A DNA stretch of 64,000 nt, taken from NCBI GenBank assembly GCA_018711925.1, contig DVHR01000069.1:62001-126000 (forward strand), given 5' to 3'. This document shows positions 15,723 to 24,328 of the stretch, piece after piece; positions within the stretch are counted from its first letter, which is position 1; the number at the start of each line of letters is the position of its first letter. The position numbers were made by a program, and so were the translations under genes. The notes beneath the pieces were generated by a model. That model made no database searches, was not told the DNA's origin, and saw only the letters and a list, made by a program, of their open reading frames with translations. Origin of the DNA: Candidatus Coprenecus pullicola (GTDB lineage: Bacteria > Bacteroidota > Bacteroidia > Bacteroidales > UBA932).

Positions 15723-16748
15723 ATGAAAAAGCATATTTTGAGACTGGCTCTGCTTACCGTGACGCTTACGGCCATACTGACTTCCTGCGGCAACAAGACA
15801 CCCAAAGACCGCACCCAATATCTGCCCAACATCACCGGCAATGCCGGAGAGGTGCTTATCGTGATAAACAAAAGCTACTGGGAAGGCGAGCTTGGCTCCA
15901 CTCTCAGGGAGATTCTCGCAGGCGAATATCCGTTCCTGCCGCAGAGAGAACCGGTGTTCAAGCTATTCAATGCCACCCCCGGCGGATTTACCGGCAGCCT
16001 TATGCTTCACCGCAACATCATCATAGTAAACGTGTCTCCCGAGGTTGACACCACCGGCATACGCATATCCCGCGACGCATGGGCCAAGCCTCAGGTCATC
16101 GTCACAGTATCCTCCACTACGCCTGAAGAGGCGACTGAGCTCATAAAGGGCAACAGCGAGATGGTCATCAACGCTATCGAGCAGACTGAAAGAGACCGCC
16201 TGATAGCCAACTCCATCAAGTACGAGGACAGGGACGTGCGACTGGCCGTGACCGAAAACATCGGAGGCTCGCCCTATTTCCCCAAAGGATTTACCATGAA
16301 AAAGGACACCGAGGACTTCATGTGGATATCCCAGGAGACCACATACGTCAACCAGGGCATTCTCATATTCAAATATCCTTACACCGATCCCTCGCAACTG
16401 TCCGCAGACTCGCTCAAAGCAAAACTGCACAGCCTGTGGGAAGCCAACGTGCCCGGCATGAGGGAGAACAGCTACATGACATTCAACAAGGTGATCGAGC
16501 CTGGATTCAGAAACATCACATATAAAGGAATGACCATGGTGGAGATGCGCGGACTGTGGGAGGTTGAGAACGACTATATGGGAGGTCCGTTCGTATGTCA
16601 TATTTTCCCAGACCGGGAAAGAAAGAGCATAATCATCCTAAATGCCTTTGTATATGCGCCTAAATACGACAAGAGGAAATATCTCAGGCAGGTTGAGTCA
16701 ATAATTTATTCATTTAATTGGAAAGAAAATTTGGAAGTTGAAAAATAA
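15723..16748 (+). CDS. DUF4837 family lipoprotein
   Basis: The 341-residue product has a signal peptide with lipobox (LTAILTSCGNK, lipidated Cys at ~22). It is followed by the DUF4837 body (NITGNAGEVLIVINKSYWEGELG, NAFVYAPKYDKRKYLRQVESIIYSF). The family is widespread in Bacteroidales and of unknown function. It is usually found, as here, next to rseP and dxr, so a role in envelope maintenance is a reasonable inference. The gene lies 15 bp after rseP and ends just before the tRNA-Glu promoter; the promoter's upstream TTTG element (16730-16733) lies inside the final codons of this gene. Confidence 0.88.
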   Translation: MKKHILRLALLTVTLTAILTSCGNKTPKDRTQYLPNITGNAGEVLIVINKSYWEGELGSTLREILAGEYPFLPQREPVFKLFNATPGGFTGSLMLHRNIIIVNVSPEVDTTGIRISRDAWAKPQVIVTVSSTTPEEATELIKGNSEMVINAIEQTERDRLIANSIKYEDRDVRLAVTENIGGSPYFPKGFTMKKDTEDFMWISQETTYVNQGILIFKYPYTDPSQLSADSLKAKLHSLWEANVPGMRENSYMTFNKVIEPGFRNITYKGMTMVEMRGLWEVENDYMGGPFVCHIFPDRERKSIIILNAFVYAPKYDKRKYLRQVESIIYSFNWKENLEVEK

Positions 16749-16760
16749 TATCTATTTTTG
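16730..16760 (+). promoter_or_regulatory. Promoter of tRNA-Glu(CTC)-gltX
   Basis: TTTG (16730-16733), a 19-bp spacer and TATTTTTG (16753-16760) match the Bacteroidetes consensus exactly. The element and its flanks (TTTGGAAG, AAATAAT, GCACTCCCAAAA) are nearly repeated in front of the second tRNA-Glu at 18316-18346. Confidence 0.85.
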
Positions 16761-16772
16761 CACTCCCAAAAC

Positions 16773-16844
16773 GGTGGATTCGTCTAACGGTTAGGACACA
16801 AGATTCTCAATCTTGCAATAGGGGTTCGATTCCCCTATCCACTA
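16773..16844 (+). tRNA. tRNA-Glu (anticodon CTC)
   Basis: The 72-nt cloverleaf has an acceptor stem GGTGGAT/ATCCACT, a T arm GGGGTTCGATTCCCC and an anticodon arm CAAGA-TTCTCAA-TCTTG with anticodon CTC at 16806-16808, decoding GAG. CCA is not encoded. It ends 26 bp before the ATG of gltX, with no terminator between, so tRNA and synthetase mRNA are likely on one transcript. Confidence 0.95.
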
Positions 16845-16870
16845 CTTCTTCTTTTTTCCCCTTGACAATA

Positions 16871-18334
16871 ATGAGTGAAACAGTCAGAACACGATTTGCG
16901 CCCAGTCCCACAGGCTTTATGCATATCGGGAATCTGCGTACGGCGCTGTTTGCATACCTTTTTGCAAAATCACAGAACGGAAAATTCATACTCAGGATAG
17001 AGGACACCGACCAGGGACGCTACGTCGAAGGTGCCGTGGATGTCATCTACGAGACCCTGAAGGCGGCCAGGCTCTATCACGACGAGGGCCCGGACATAGG
17101 AGGCGACTACGGCCCCTACATCCAGAGCGAGCGCAAGGGCATGTACAAGAAGTTCGCGCTGGAGCTGGTGGAAAAAGGCGCGGCCTACTACTGTTTCTGC
17201 CAGAAAGGTGAAAAGGAGTCCGAGTCGATGGACGGCTACGACCGTCACTGCCGCAACCTGTCCAGAGAGGAAGTGGAGGCGCAACTGGCTGCCGGCAAGC
17301 CGTACGTCATCCGCCAGAGAATACCGCTGGAAGGAAGCACTTCGTGGAATGACCTGGTCTACGGTGAGATCTCCGTCGAGAACTCCACCCTTGACGATCA
17401 GGTGCTGCTTAAGAGTGACGGAATGCCCACCTACAATTTCGCCAACGTCGTGGACGACCACCTGATGCAGATCACCCACATCATCCGCGGCTCCGAGTAC
17501 CTGTCCTCCAACCCCAAGTACCTGCTGCTCTACGATGCGTTCGGCTGGGAAAGGCCCGAGTACATCCACCTGCCCATCATCAACGGCAAGAATCCGGACG
17601 GCTCTATCAGCAAACTTTCCAAACGGCACGGTGCTGTGAGCTTCCAGGCCCTGGTGGAGCAGGGCTACCTGCCCGAGGGCATCATCAACTATATCGCTTT
17701 GCTGGGCTGGTCTCCCAAGACCGAACAGGAGATATTCTCCATGGACGAGCTCATCGCCCAGTTCTCTATCGCCGGCGTGCACAAGAGCCCCGCAGTCTTC
17801 GACTATCAGAAGCTGGACTGGGTCAACGGACAGCATATCAGCAAGATGGACCCGGAAGAGTTCATACGCATGTCCCTGCCCTACGCTGGGATAGAGGGAA
17901 CGTTCCTGGAGAGCAAATGGCGCAAACTGGCGTCACTGCTGCAGTCACGTATCAGTAAATTGTCCGATATTCCGGAAAAAATATCTTTCCTTTTCAAGCT
18001 ACCGGACTACGACGCGGAGCTCTTCATCAACAAGAAGAACAAGTCCACCCTGGAGACCTCCGCCGCCATACTCAGACAGGCTATTGACCGTCTGACTTCT
18101 GTCCAGGACTGGTCGGAAGAGACACTTTTAGCCACACTTACGGAGCTGGCAGGCGAGATGGGCCTGAAGCTCGGCCCGCTGACATGGCCGGTACGCCTAT
18201 CCCTTTCAGGACTGCTTGCGACGCCAGGCGGGGCCATTGACATACTGTACCTTCTGGGACGCGAAAAATCCCTTGAAAGACTGAAAAACGGCATCAAGGT
18301 GATAGAAAAGAAAAATTTGGTAGATGGAAAATAA
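16871..18334 (+). CDS. gltX: Glutamyl-tRNA synthetase
   Basis: Charges tRNA-Glu with glutamate. The 487-residue class I synthetase has the HIGH-type motif [18 protein letters not shown] (~12-29) and the KMSKS-type KLSKRHG (~250). The catalytic core is followed by a helical anticodon-binding region. The start used is the ATG at 16871; a TTG three codons upstream is also in frame. The gene lies directly between two tRNA-Glu genes, both on the same strand. The upstream element of the second tRNA promoter (TTTG at 18316-18319) lies within the final codons of gltX. Confidence 0.97.
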   Translation: MSETVRTRFAPSPTGFMHIGNLRTALFAYLFAKSQNGKFILRIEDTDQGRYVEGAVDVIYETLKAARLYHDEGPDIGGDYGPYIQSERKGMYKKFALELVEKGAAYYCFCQKGEKESESMDGYDRHCRNLSREEVEAQLAAGKPYVIRQRIPLEGSTSWNDLVYGEISVENSTLDDQVLLKSDGMPTYNFANVVDDHLMQITHIIRGSEYLSSNPKYLLLYDAFGWERPEYIHLPIINGKNPDGSISKLSKRHGAVSFQALVEQGYLPEGIINYIALLGWSPKTEQEIFSMDELIAQFSIAGVHKSPAVFDYQKLDWVNGQHISKMDPEEFIRMSLPYAGIEGTFLESKWRKLASLLQSRISKLSDIPEKISFLFKLPDYDAELFINKKNKSTLETSAAILRQAIDRLTSVQDWSEETLLATLTELAGEMGLKLGPLTWPVRLSLSGLLATPGGAIDILYLLGREKSLERLKNGIKVIEKKNLVDGK

Positions 18335-18346
18335 TCTCTATCTTTG
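18316..18346 (+). promoter_or_regulatory. Promoter of tRNA-Glu(TTC)
   Basis: TTTG (18316-18319), a 19-bp spacer and TATCTTTG (18339-18346) form a full consensus promoter. Sequence from about 18311 to the tRNA is a near copy of 16725-16772, showing that promoter and tRNA were duplicated together. Confidence 0.85.
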
Positions 18347-18358
18347 CACTCCCAAAAT

Positions 18359-18430
18359 GGTGGATTCGTCTAACGGTTAGGACTCAAGATTTTCATTCTT
18401 GCAATAGGGGTTCGATTCCCCTATCCACTA
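18359..18430 (+). tRNA. tRNA-Glu (anticodon TTC)
   Basis: This 72-nt tRNA is identical to the one at 16773-16844 except at a few positions around the D-arm end and anticodon arm (CAAGA-TTTTCAT-TCTTG), giving anticodon TTC at 18392-18394, which decodes GAA and, by wobble, GAG. CCA is not encoded. rpsT follows 23 bp later and may share the transcript. Confidence 0.95.
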
Positions 18431-18453
18431 CAAAAATAGAAAAAAGATTAAAA

Positions 18454-18705
18454 ATGGCAAATCACGCATCAGCAGACAAGCGTAATCGTCAGAACGAGAC
18501 ACGCAGATTGCATAATCGCTATTATGCAAGAACAACACGTAACGCCATAAGGGCGCTCAGAAACACAACAGACAAGGAAGCGGCAGCAGCCCTTCTTCCC
18601 AAAGTTTCCTCTATGATTGACAAGCTGGCCAAGATCAACGTAATCCACAAGAACAAAGCAGCTAACCTCAAGAGCGGAATCTCTGTTTACGTGAACAAAC
18701 TGTAA
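18454..18705 (+). CDS. rpsT: 30S ribosomal protein bS20
   Basis: The 83-residue basic helical protein ([24 protein letters not shown] and a Lys-rich C-terminal region [11 protein letters not shown]) is typical of bS20, which binds the 5' domain of 16S rRNA. It is placed 23 bp after tRNA-Glu(TTC) and has no separate promoter of its own that I can see. A strong terminator follows. Confidence 0.95.
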   Translation: MANHASADKRNRQNETRRLHNRYYARTTRNAIRALRNTTDKEAAAALLPKVSSMIDKLAKINVIHKNKAANLKSGISVYVNKL

Positions 18706-18736
18706 GTTTTTACGTTTCTGGTAACAGATATCAAAA

Positions 18737-18768
18737 AAACTTCCCGAACTTTGACGGGAAGTTTTTTT
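18737..18768 (+). terminator. Rho-independent terminator after rpsT
   Basis: ACTTCCCG and CGGGAAGT form an 8-bp stem around the loop AACTTTGA, flanked by an A-tract on the left and seven T on the right. It can work in both directions. The radC start codon at 18774 lies only a few bases beyond the T-tract. Confidence 0.9.
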
Positions 18769-18773
18769 GTTTT

Positions 18774-19448
18774 ATGAGTATCAACGATTGGAAAATAGAC
18801 GACAGGCCAAGAGAAAAGATGTATGTGTCGGGAGCGGCCTCTCTGAGCGATTCCGAATTGCTTGCAATACTTATCAACTCCGGCACCAGAAACAAAAGCG
18901 CTATAGAACTGTCCAGAGATCTCCTGGCACAGTCGGACAACTCGCTGAACACCCTATCGCACATGTCTTTTGACCGACTGTGCTCGATACCAGGCATAGG
19001 CGAGGCCAAGGCCGCCCGACTTAAGGCCATGTTCGAGCTGGCAGTGAGACTGCAGCGCGAGCCTTCAAACAAAGGAAGCGCGGTCACATCCTCCAGGACA
19101 GTTGCCAGGATCTTCACGCCCATGCTACGCAACCTACAGCACGAGGAATGCTGGGTGCTGTTCCTCAACAGGGCCAACAAGATCATAGGTAAGGAAAGAG
19201 TCAGCATCGGAGGTGTCAGCGCTACGGTGATGGACGCGAGGGTAATAATCCGCAAGGCGGTGGACAAGCTGGCCAGCGCGATTATCCTGGTACACAACCA
19301 CCCCTCAGGCAATCCACTGCCCAGCGAGCTGGACAGAAAACAGACACAGTTGCTTAAGGATGCCGCGGCTCTGCTGGATGTAAGCCTTATGGACCACATC
19401 ATCATCGCCGGAGACAGATATTACAGTTTCTGCGACGAAGGTCTGTAA
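18774..19448 (+). CDS. radC: RadC family JAMM/MPN+ protein
   Basis: The 224-residue product has the helix-hairpin-helix-like N-terminal region (SDSELLAILINSGTRNKSAIELS and RLCSIPGIGEAKAARLKA) and the C-terminal JAMM metallopeptidase-like domain with HNHPSGNPLPSELD (~176-189). The family was once called a DNA repair protein, but the role is unresolved. The start matches the family (MSINDWKIDDRPREKM). The start codon directly abuts the rpsT terminator, so how the gene is transcribed is unclear: readthrough, or a weak promoter (GAACTTTG at 18746-18753) inside the terminator loop. Confidence 0.93.
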   Translation: MSINDWKIDDRPREKMYVSGAASLSDSELLAILINSGTRNKSAIELSRDLLAQSDNSLNTLSHMSFDRLCSIPGIGEAKAARLKAMFELAVRLQREPSNKGSAVTSSRTVARIFTPMLRNLQHEECWVLFLNRANKIIGKERVSIGGVSATVMDARVIIRKAVDKLASAIILVHNHPSGNPLPSELDRKQTQLLKDAAALLDVSLMDHIIIAGDRYYSFCDEGL

Positions 19449-19455
19449 AATTGAT

Positions 19456-19463
19456 TATCTTTG
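19456..19463 (+). promoter_or_regulatory. -7 box for upp
   Basis: TATCTTTG lies 15 bp before the upp ATG at 19479. No clear -33 partner is present. The predicted leader is about 10 nt. Confidence 0.5.
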
Positions 19464-19478
19464 TAATAAAAACCATTT

Positions 19479-20132
19479 ATGACTATCTTCAATCTAAGCG
19501 ACGGCAATTCCGTTCTGAACCAATTTATCGCAGAGATCCGGGACAAGGACATCCAGAAAAACCATATGAGATTCCGCAGGAATCTTGAACGCATAGGTGA
19601 AATCTTCGCCTACGAGATAAGCAAGACCTTGAACTACTGCCAGAAAGACATCACGACCCCTTTGGGCATAGCCAAGTGCGGCGTCCCTTGTGACGACATA
19701 GTGCTCGCGACCATACTACGTGCCGGTCTTCCCCTGCACAACGGCCTGCTCAACTATTTCGACAAGGCACAGAACGCTTTCATCGCAGCCTATCGGAAAT
19801 ACGGCAAAGACAACAAGTTCGACATCGACCTGGAATACAGCACTTCTCCATCAATTGAAGGCAAGGTGCTCATCCTGGCAGACACCATGCTTGCCACAGG
19901 CGCGTCCGTACTTCTGGCCTATCAGAAACTTCTGGACAAAGGAACTCCCGCCACGACTCACCTGGTATGCCCCATAGCCAGCTGCTATGGAGTGGAATAC
20001 CTATCCAAGAACATGCCTCATAAAAACATCACTCTATGGGTAGGAGCCATTGACGAGGAACTCACCAACAAATCCTATATCGTTCCAGGCCTCGGAGACG
20101 CAGGCGACCTGGCATTCGGTGACAAACTTTAG
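19479..20132 (+). CDS. upp: Uracil phosphoribosyltransferase
   Basis: Salvages uracil with PRPP to form UMP. The 217-residue product has ATILRAGLPLHNGLLNYFDKA (~78-98), the PRPP loop ILADTMLATGASVLLAY (~131-147, in place of the usual DPMLATG) and a C-terminal DAGDLAFGDKL in the position of the uracil-binding GDAGDR.(Y/F)G motif. Length is typical. Its stop codon overlaps the rpoN stop by 3-4 bp in convergent orientation. Confidence 0.9.
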   Translation: MTIFNLSDGNSVLNQFIAEIRDKDIQKNHMRFRRNLERIGEIFAYEISKTLNYCQKDITTPLGIAKCGVPCDDIVLATILRAGLPLHNGLLNYFDKAQNAFIAAYRKYGKDNKFDIDLEYSTSPSIEGKVLILADTMLATGASVLLAYQKLLDKGTPATTHLVCPIASCYGVEYLSKNMPHKNITLWVGAIDEELTNKSYIVPGLGDAGDLAFGDKL

Positions 20133-21538
20133 ATTTCCTTACGCATCCTCGCAATTGGGATATTGAGCTGCTCGCGGTATTTGGCGACAGTACGTCGGGC
20201 CACCTTGTAGCCTTTCTGCGATAGAACGTTGACAAGCTCCTCATCCGTGAGGGGCTTTTTCTTGTCCTCAGCGGCGATACTCTCAGACAGAACCTTCTTT
20301 ATCTCACGGGTGGACACCTCATCCCCGCTCTCCGTCTTCATGCCCTCGGAAAAGAAATATTTCAATGGATACACTCCGAAATTGGTCTGTATATACTTGC
20401 AGTTGACCACCCTGGAGATGGTGGATATGTCCAGCCCGGTTTTCTCTGCGATATTTTTCAGTACCATCGGCTTCAATTTTGCCTCATCTCCATCCATGAA
20501 AAAGTCATGCTGGAAGTCCAGGATGGCCTTCATGGTATTCTGCAGAGTGTTCTGGCGCTGCTTGATAGCCTCTACGAACCATTTGGCCGAATCCAGTTTC
20601 TGCTTTACAAACGAAACCGCTTCCTTTCCTCTCTTGCCGGAAGACGCTGCCGAGTTCATCAGCAGGTCCGCATAGCGCTTGTTGACCCTCAGCTCCGGAA
20701 CCGAGAACTTGGGCATGGTCAGCAGCAGCTCACCGTCCTTGTTCTCCAATATGAAGTCAGGGACTATCTGCTGTGCCTGTTCCACATACGAGTCATCAAT
20801 CTGGCCTCCGGGACGGGGATTAAGATGGACTATCTCGTCCACGGCATCTTTCAGTTCATCCTTATTCATACCTGTGCGGGCCATTATCTTGTCGTAATGC
20901 TTGCGAGAGAACTCTTCGAAATAATTCTCCAGTATCTCCTCCGCACGTTTTCTCTCCGGGGTCTGCTCCTTGACGCGAAGCTGCAACAGCAGACATTCCC
21001 TAAGGTCCCTGGCTCCCACCCCGACCGGCTCGAACTCTTGTATCACTTTCAATATCTTCTCCACATGCTCCGAAGTAGTCTCTATATTGAGACGGAATGC
21101 AATATCGTCGGTAAGCGACTCTATGTCCCGCCTCAGATAACCGTCATCGTCTATACTGCCGATTACGAACATGGCTATCTTCCTGTCATCACCTTTCAGA
21201 TCGCTGTAACCAAGCTGCATCTCCAGATTCTGATGGAAACTCTCCTTCACCGAGAATGTATTGTACTGAGGCTTCAGGTCCTTCCCCTGATTGTTCACAT
21301 ACAGACGGTAGGACGGAGTCGAGTCGTCCTGATTGTAGTCACTCAGAGATACGTTCTTGGACTCTCCGTCCTCAGACTCTTCCGAGGGAGCAGCCTCATC
21401 AAGAACAGGATTCTCCTCCAGCTCTTTCTTGATTCTCTGCTCAAGTTCCAGAGTAGGAAGTTCCAGCAACTTTATGGTCTGTATCTGAAGCGGGGAGAGC
21501 CCCTGCTGCAATTTTTGTTGTAATCCCTGTTTTAACAT
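20129..21538 (-). CDS. rpoN: RNA polymerase sigma-54 factor
   Basis: Alternative sigma factor that needs an AAA+ activator to open promoters. The 469-residue product (start ATG 21538, MLKQGLQQKLQQGLSPLQIQ) has the Gln/Leu-rich activator-interaction region, an acidic spacer at ~45-75, the core-binding region and, near the end, the RpoN box ARRTVAKYREQ (~448-458) that contacts the -24 element. An open frame extends upstream but includes the promoter, so the later ATG is used. No sigma-54 activator gene is visible in this window. Confidence 0.97.
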   Translation of the reverse strand: MLKQGLQQKLQQGLSPLQIQTIKLLELPTLELEQRIKKELEENPVLDEAAPSEESEDGESKNVSLSDYNQDDSTPSYRLYVNNQGKDLKPQYNTFSVKESFHQNLEMQLGYSDLKGDDRKIAMFVIGSIDDDGYLRRDIESLTDDIAFRLNIETTSEHVEKILKVIQEFEPVGVGARDLRECLLLQLRVKEQTPERKRAEEILENYFEEFSRKHYDKIMARTGMNKDELKDAVDEIVHLNPRPGGQIDDSYVEQAQQIVPDFILENKDGELLLTMPKFSVPELRVNKRYADLLMNSAASSGKRGKEAVSFVKQKLDSAKWFVEAIKQRQNTLQNTMKAILDFQHDFFMDGDEAKLKPMVLKNIAEKTGLDISTISRVVNCKYIQTNFGVYPLKYFFSEGMKTESGDEVSTREIKKVLSESIAAEDKKKPLTDEELVNVLSQKGYKVARRTVAKYREQLNIPIARMRKEI

Positions 21539-21547
21539 AACCGACTT

Positions 21548-21555
21548 CAAAGATA
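21548..21555 (-). promoter_or_regulatory. -7 box for rpoN
   Basis: The minus strand reads TATCTTTG 9 bp before the rpoN ATG. It is divergent from and 13 bp away from the glsA box at 21569-21576, so the two promoters must compete for the same short DNA stretch. Confidence 0.55.
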
Positions 21556-21568
21556 ACAATAAATATTT

Positions 21569-21576
21569 TATATTTG
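21569..21576 (+). promoter_or_regulatory. -7 box for glsA-glsB
   Basis: TATATTTG lies 17 bp before the ATG at 21594. It faces away from the rpoN box. Confidence 0.55.
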
Positions 21577-21593
21577 TACCAAGTTTTTCAGAT

Positions 21594-22430
21594 ATGGACT
21601 CAGAAAACAATATCTTGTCTGTCGATATAGAGAAAGTCATCCGCGGCAAAAGTCAGAAACTGGCGGACCGTCTGCCGCGTTTCGTGCTCAATTACATCAA
21701 GAAGACCATCCATCAGGACGAGATAAACCGCCTGCTTCTGGAGAACCGTGAATACACCGGCGTAGAATTCGCCTCCCATATCCTCAAAGACCTTGATGTC
21801 AGCTACCGGGTTCATTTTTCCGGGAAACGGCCGGCCCCTGACGGACGGTACATATTCGTGTCCAATCATCCTCTGGGAGGTCTGGACGGCATGATACTCA
21901 TATCCTACATAGGCAGCAGCTTCGGAGACGTGAAGTTCATAGTGAACGACCTGCTGATGTACATCAGGCCGCTGGCCCCCGTCTTCGTACCCGTCAACAA
22001 GTACGGCAGGATGAGACACGACAATACCAGGATGTTCCAGGAGACATTCGACTCGGACTCGCAGATTCTGTACTTTCCTGCCGGACTGTGTTCCAGACTT
22101 ATCAAAGGAAAGGTGACCGACCTGGACTGGAAGAAGACCTTCGTCACCAAAGCCATAGAGAGCCGCAGGGACATCATACCCATGTTCTTCTCCGGGGAGA
22201 ACTCAAGACGTTTCTACCGCCTCGCGAACCTTAGGAAAAAACTGGGCATAAAGGTCAACATCGAGACATTCCTGCTGCCGGACGAGATGTTCCGTAAGAA
22301 AGGCTCCGCATTTGACCTGTACATAGGAGAACCCATACCATACACCACTCTCACCGGGGATCACACCCACAAGGAATGGTGCGACATCATTAGACAGAAA
22401 TGCTATGCAACCTGTAATCAAACCCGTTGA
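21594..22430 (+). CDS. glsA: Lysophospholipid-type acyltransferase, likely glycine-lipid O-acyltransferase GlsA
   Basis: The 278-residue PlsC-fold acyltransferase has the block VSNHPLGGLDGMIL (variant of NHxxxxD, ~84-97), PVFVPVNKYGRMR and YFPAGLCSRLIKG as the glycerol/acyl-acceptor loop. In Bacteroides thetaiotaomicron, glsB and glsA make glycine lipids: GlsB N-acylates glycine and GlsA adds the second, ester-linked acyl chain. The direct neighbour here is a GlsB-type GNAT protein with which this gene overlaps by 26 bp, so assignment rests on family plus context. A role as a general lysophospholipid acyltransferase is the alternative. Confidence 0.82.
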   Translation: MDSENNILSVDIEKVIRGKSQKLADRLPRFVLNYIKKTIHQDEINRLLLENREYTGVEFASHILKDLDVSYRVHFSGKRPAPDGRYIFVSNHPLGGLDGMILISYIGSSFGDVKFIVNDLLMYIRPLAPVFVPVNKYGRMRHDNTRMFQETFDSDSQILYFPAGLCSRLIKGKVTDLDWKKTFVTKAIESRRDIIPMFFSGENSRRFYRLANLRKKLGIKVNIETFLLPDEMFRKKGSAFDLYIGEPIPYTTLTGDHTHKEWCDIIRQKCYATCNQTR

Positions 22431-23373
22431 CAGAAAGCTCATACGCCGTGAGCTTACAGCCGCCAAGTACATACGCACCACACGCAAGGGCGACAACGAG
22501 CTCTATGAGGTGACCTACAAGGACTCACCGAACATCATGAAAGAGATAGGCCGGCTCAGGGAAATCTCCTTCCGGCTGGCCGGTGGAGGCTCCGGTAAAG
22601 ACTGCGATATAGACCAGTTCGACACCGACCCCGTCGACTACTACCGCCAACTGATAGTCTGGGACCCGCACGACAAGGAGATTCTGGGGGGCTACAGATA
22701 CATACTCTGTGGCGGCATCTCTCCCGAGAAGATGGCCACCAAGGAGATATTCAATTTCTCCGAGGAGTTCATCAACGACTATATGCCGTTCACCATTGAG
22801 CTCGGCAGATCATTTATCCAGCCCAACTACCAGAACATCAACTTTAAGCGGAAGGGCATCTACGCTCTTGACAACTTATGGGACGGACTCGGGGCACTCA
22901 TGCTCAAATACAGCCACTACAAGTATTTTTTCGGGAAAGTAACCATGTACACCTCATACAACCTGAGGGCACGCAACACACTGCTGAATTTCCTGCACAA
23001 ATATTTCGGAGACCCTGACAGGCTGGTGACGCCAGTGGAGCCTATAAACTACGACAGCAGCAACAGATACTATCAGGAGCTGTTCAATGGACTCGACTAT
23101 CACGACGCCTACAAGGTACTCCAGAAAGAGATAAAGCTGAACGGAGAGTTCATCCCGCCACTGATAAACTCATATATGAATCTGTCACCATCGATGAAAG
23201 TCTTCGGAACGGCTGTCAACCCCGGTTTCGGCAACGTGGAAGAGACCGGCATCCTCGTCAAGATGGAGGACATCTATCCTGAAAAGAAAGAACGCCACCT
23301 GGTTCCCATGCAGGAGGCACTGAGGGCAGTCGCCGCCAGGTTCAGACCTAAATGGTGGAGAAAGATTCTCTGA
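22405..23373 (+). CDS. glsB: OlsB-like N-acyltransferase, likely glycine N-acyltransferase GlsB
   Basis: The 322-residue product belongs to the GNAT-fold OlsB/hemolysin-type acyltransferases. It has the early EVTYKDSPNIMKEIGRLREISFR, the central GGYRYILCGG and the conserved FTIELGRSFIQPNYQN, followed by ALMLKYSHYKYFFGKVTMYTSY. These enzymes transfer a 3-hydroxyacyl chain to an amino acid; in B. thetaiotaomicron GlsB uses glycine. It overlaps glsA at its start, and its last 26 bases overlap the 3' end of the convergent SPOR-type gene. Confidence 0.85.
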   Translation: MQPVIKPVDRKLIRRELTAAKYIRTTRKGDNELYEVTYKDSPNIMKEIGRLREISFRLAGGGSGKDCDIDQFDTDPVDYYRQLIVWDPHDKEILGGYRYILCGGISPEKMATKEIFNFSEEFINDYMPFTIELGRSFIQPNYQNINFKRKGIYALDNLWDGLGALMLKYSHYKYFFGKVTMYTSYNLRARNTLLNFLHKYFGDPDRLVTPVEPINYDSSNRYYQELFNGLDYHDAYKVLQKEIKLNGEFIPPLINSYMNLSPSMKVFGTAVNPGFGNVEETGILVKMEDIYPEKKERHLVPMQEALRAVAARFRPKWWRKIL

Positions 23374-23845
23374 CTAGAAACACCGTAGGGTACTCTTTTC
23401 TGATCGCCTCCAGAAACCTCATGGCATCGGACTTCGTGCGGAACTCTCCGACAGTCACCTTAAAATAGGGATTGTCATAACTCCTGAACACAGGCACACC
23501 CGGATGGTATACTGAGAACGTATCCACTATCTGCTGCGATATCGTTCTGGCGTCCTTGCTGTTGTCGAAATATATCCGGACCCTGTAGACCTGAGTCTTG
23601 CGCGCCTTGTTTTTCTCCACCTGCCCAGTCATCGCTTTCTCCAGAGAATCGCTCATAATGACTGCATCTCCAAGATAGGCCATCAGACTGTCATACGACA
23701 TATACCTCTCCGCAACTGAATCCTGGAGCGCCAGGGTATCAGTAACTGCCATCACAGAATCAGCCGGAGGCTCCTCCGCCCGCATAACAGCCGCAGATGC
23801 CAGAAGCGCGGCCGCAAGTATCAAATATTTTCTCATAACCGTCAT
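23348..23845 (-). CDS. Exported SPOR-domain-like protein
   Basis: The 165-residue product has a signal peptide (MRKYLILAAALLASAAVMRAEE), an acidic linker, and a C-terminal ~80-residue module (TQVYRVRIYFDNSKDARTISQQIVDTF ... PYFKVTVGEFRTKSDAMRFLEAIRKEYP). Its repeated beta-alpha pattern fits the SPOR peptidoglycan-binding fold. It would act in the periplasm, perhaps binding septal wall. The start at 23845 overlaps the upstream lipoprotein stop by ATGA and has AGAGGA at correct spacing. The 3' end overlaps glsB by 26 bp in convergent orientation. Confidence 0.75.
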   Translation of the reverse strand: MTVMRKYLILAAALLASAAVMRAEEPPADSVMAVTDTLALQDSVAERYMSYDSLMAYLGDAVIMSDSLEKAMTGQVEKNKARKTQVYRVRIYFDNSKDARTISQQIVDTFSVYHPGVPVFRSYDNPYFKVTVGEFRTKSDAMRFLEAIRKEYPTVFLVRESFSTI

Positions 23846-24306
23846 TTAATCCTCTTCAATATATCCTTTACCGGAGTCTTCTTCATCCTGAGAGTCTTCT
23901 TGTAGCCGGCATCGGACCTGAGCACAATCCTGCCGTCCACCACGAGGTCATCCAGATTCCAACTATTGAAATTCAGACCGGTAGAAATGATGGATATGGG
24001 GTCCATCACCGATGCCCTTACCGGAATCCGCACCTTGCTGCAGGTATCCGCCGGTGCAGAAGGTGTATCCTCCAGGGTAAATCTCGCAAATTCCTTGCCT
24101 TCCCTGAAAAGTACCGCATCCACCTCATCAATGGAGATAACATGCGCAGTAGGATTGCATACATCAGCATCCAGATCTATAGTCGCTGACGAGGTTCCGT
24201 TGAACCTGAATCCGGCCAAGGTGACACTGTCCACGCTGATCTGTCTGTACTCAGCGCACCCTGCCGCCATAAGCGCGGCCACCAGTAAAAGCACAATTCT
24301 TCTCAT
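23842..24306 (-). CDS. Lipoprotein with LEA14/WHy-like fold
   Basis: The 154-residue product has a lipobox (LVAALMAAGCAEYR, Cys at ~17). It continues as a beta-sandwich-like segment with ATIDLDADVCNPTAHVISIDEVDAVLF, the N-P-x2-x-pattern seen in LEA-type-2/WHy domains. Function is not known; such proteins occur as small envelope lipoproteins in Bacteroidetes. It is translationally coupled (ATGA) with the downstream SPOR-type gene, which suggests the two act together in the periplasm. Confidence 0.7.
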   Translation of the reverse strand: MRRIVLLLVAALMAAGCAEYRQISVDSVTLAGFRFNGTSSATIDLDADVCNPTAHVISIDEVDAVLFREGKEFARFTLEDTPSAPADTCSKVRIPVRASVMDPISIISTGLNFNSWNLDDLVVDGRIVLRSDAGYKKTLRMKKTPVKDILKRIK

Positions 24307-24328
24307 AATTCACTGCTGTTTGCACCGA

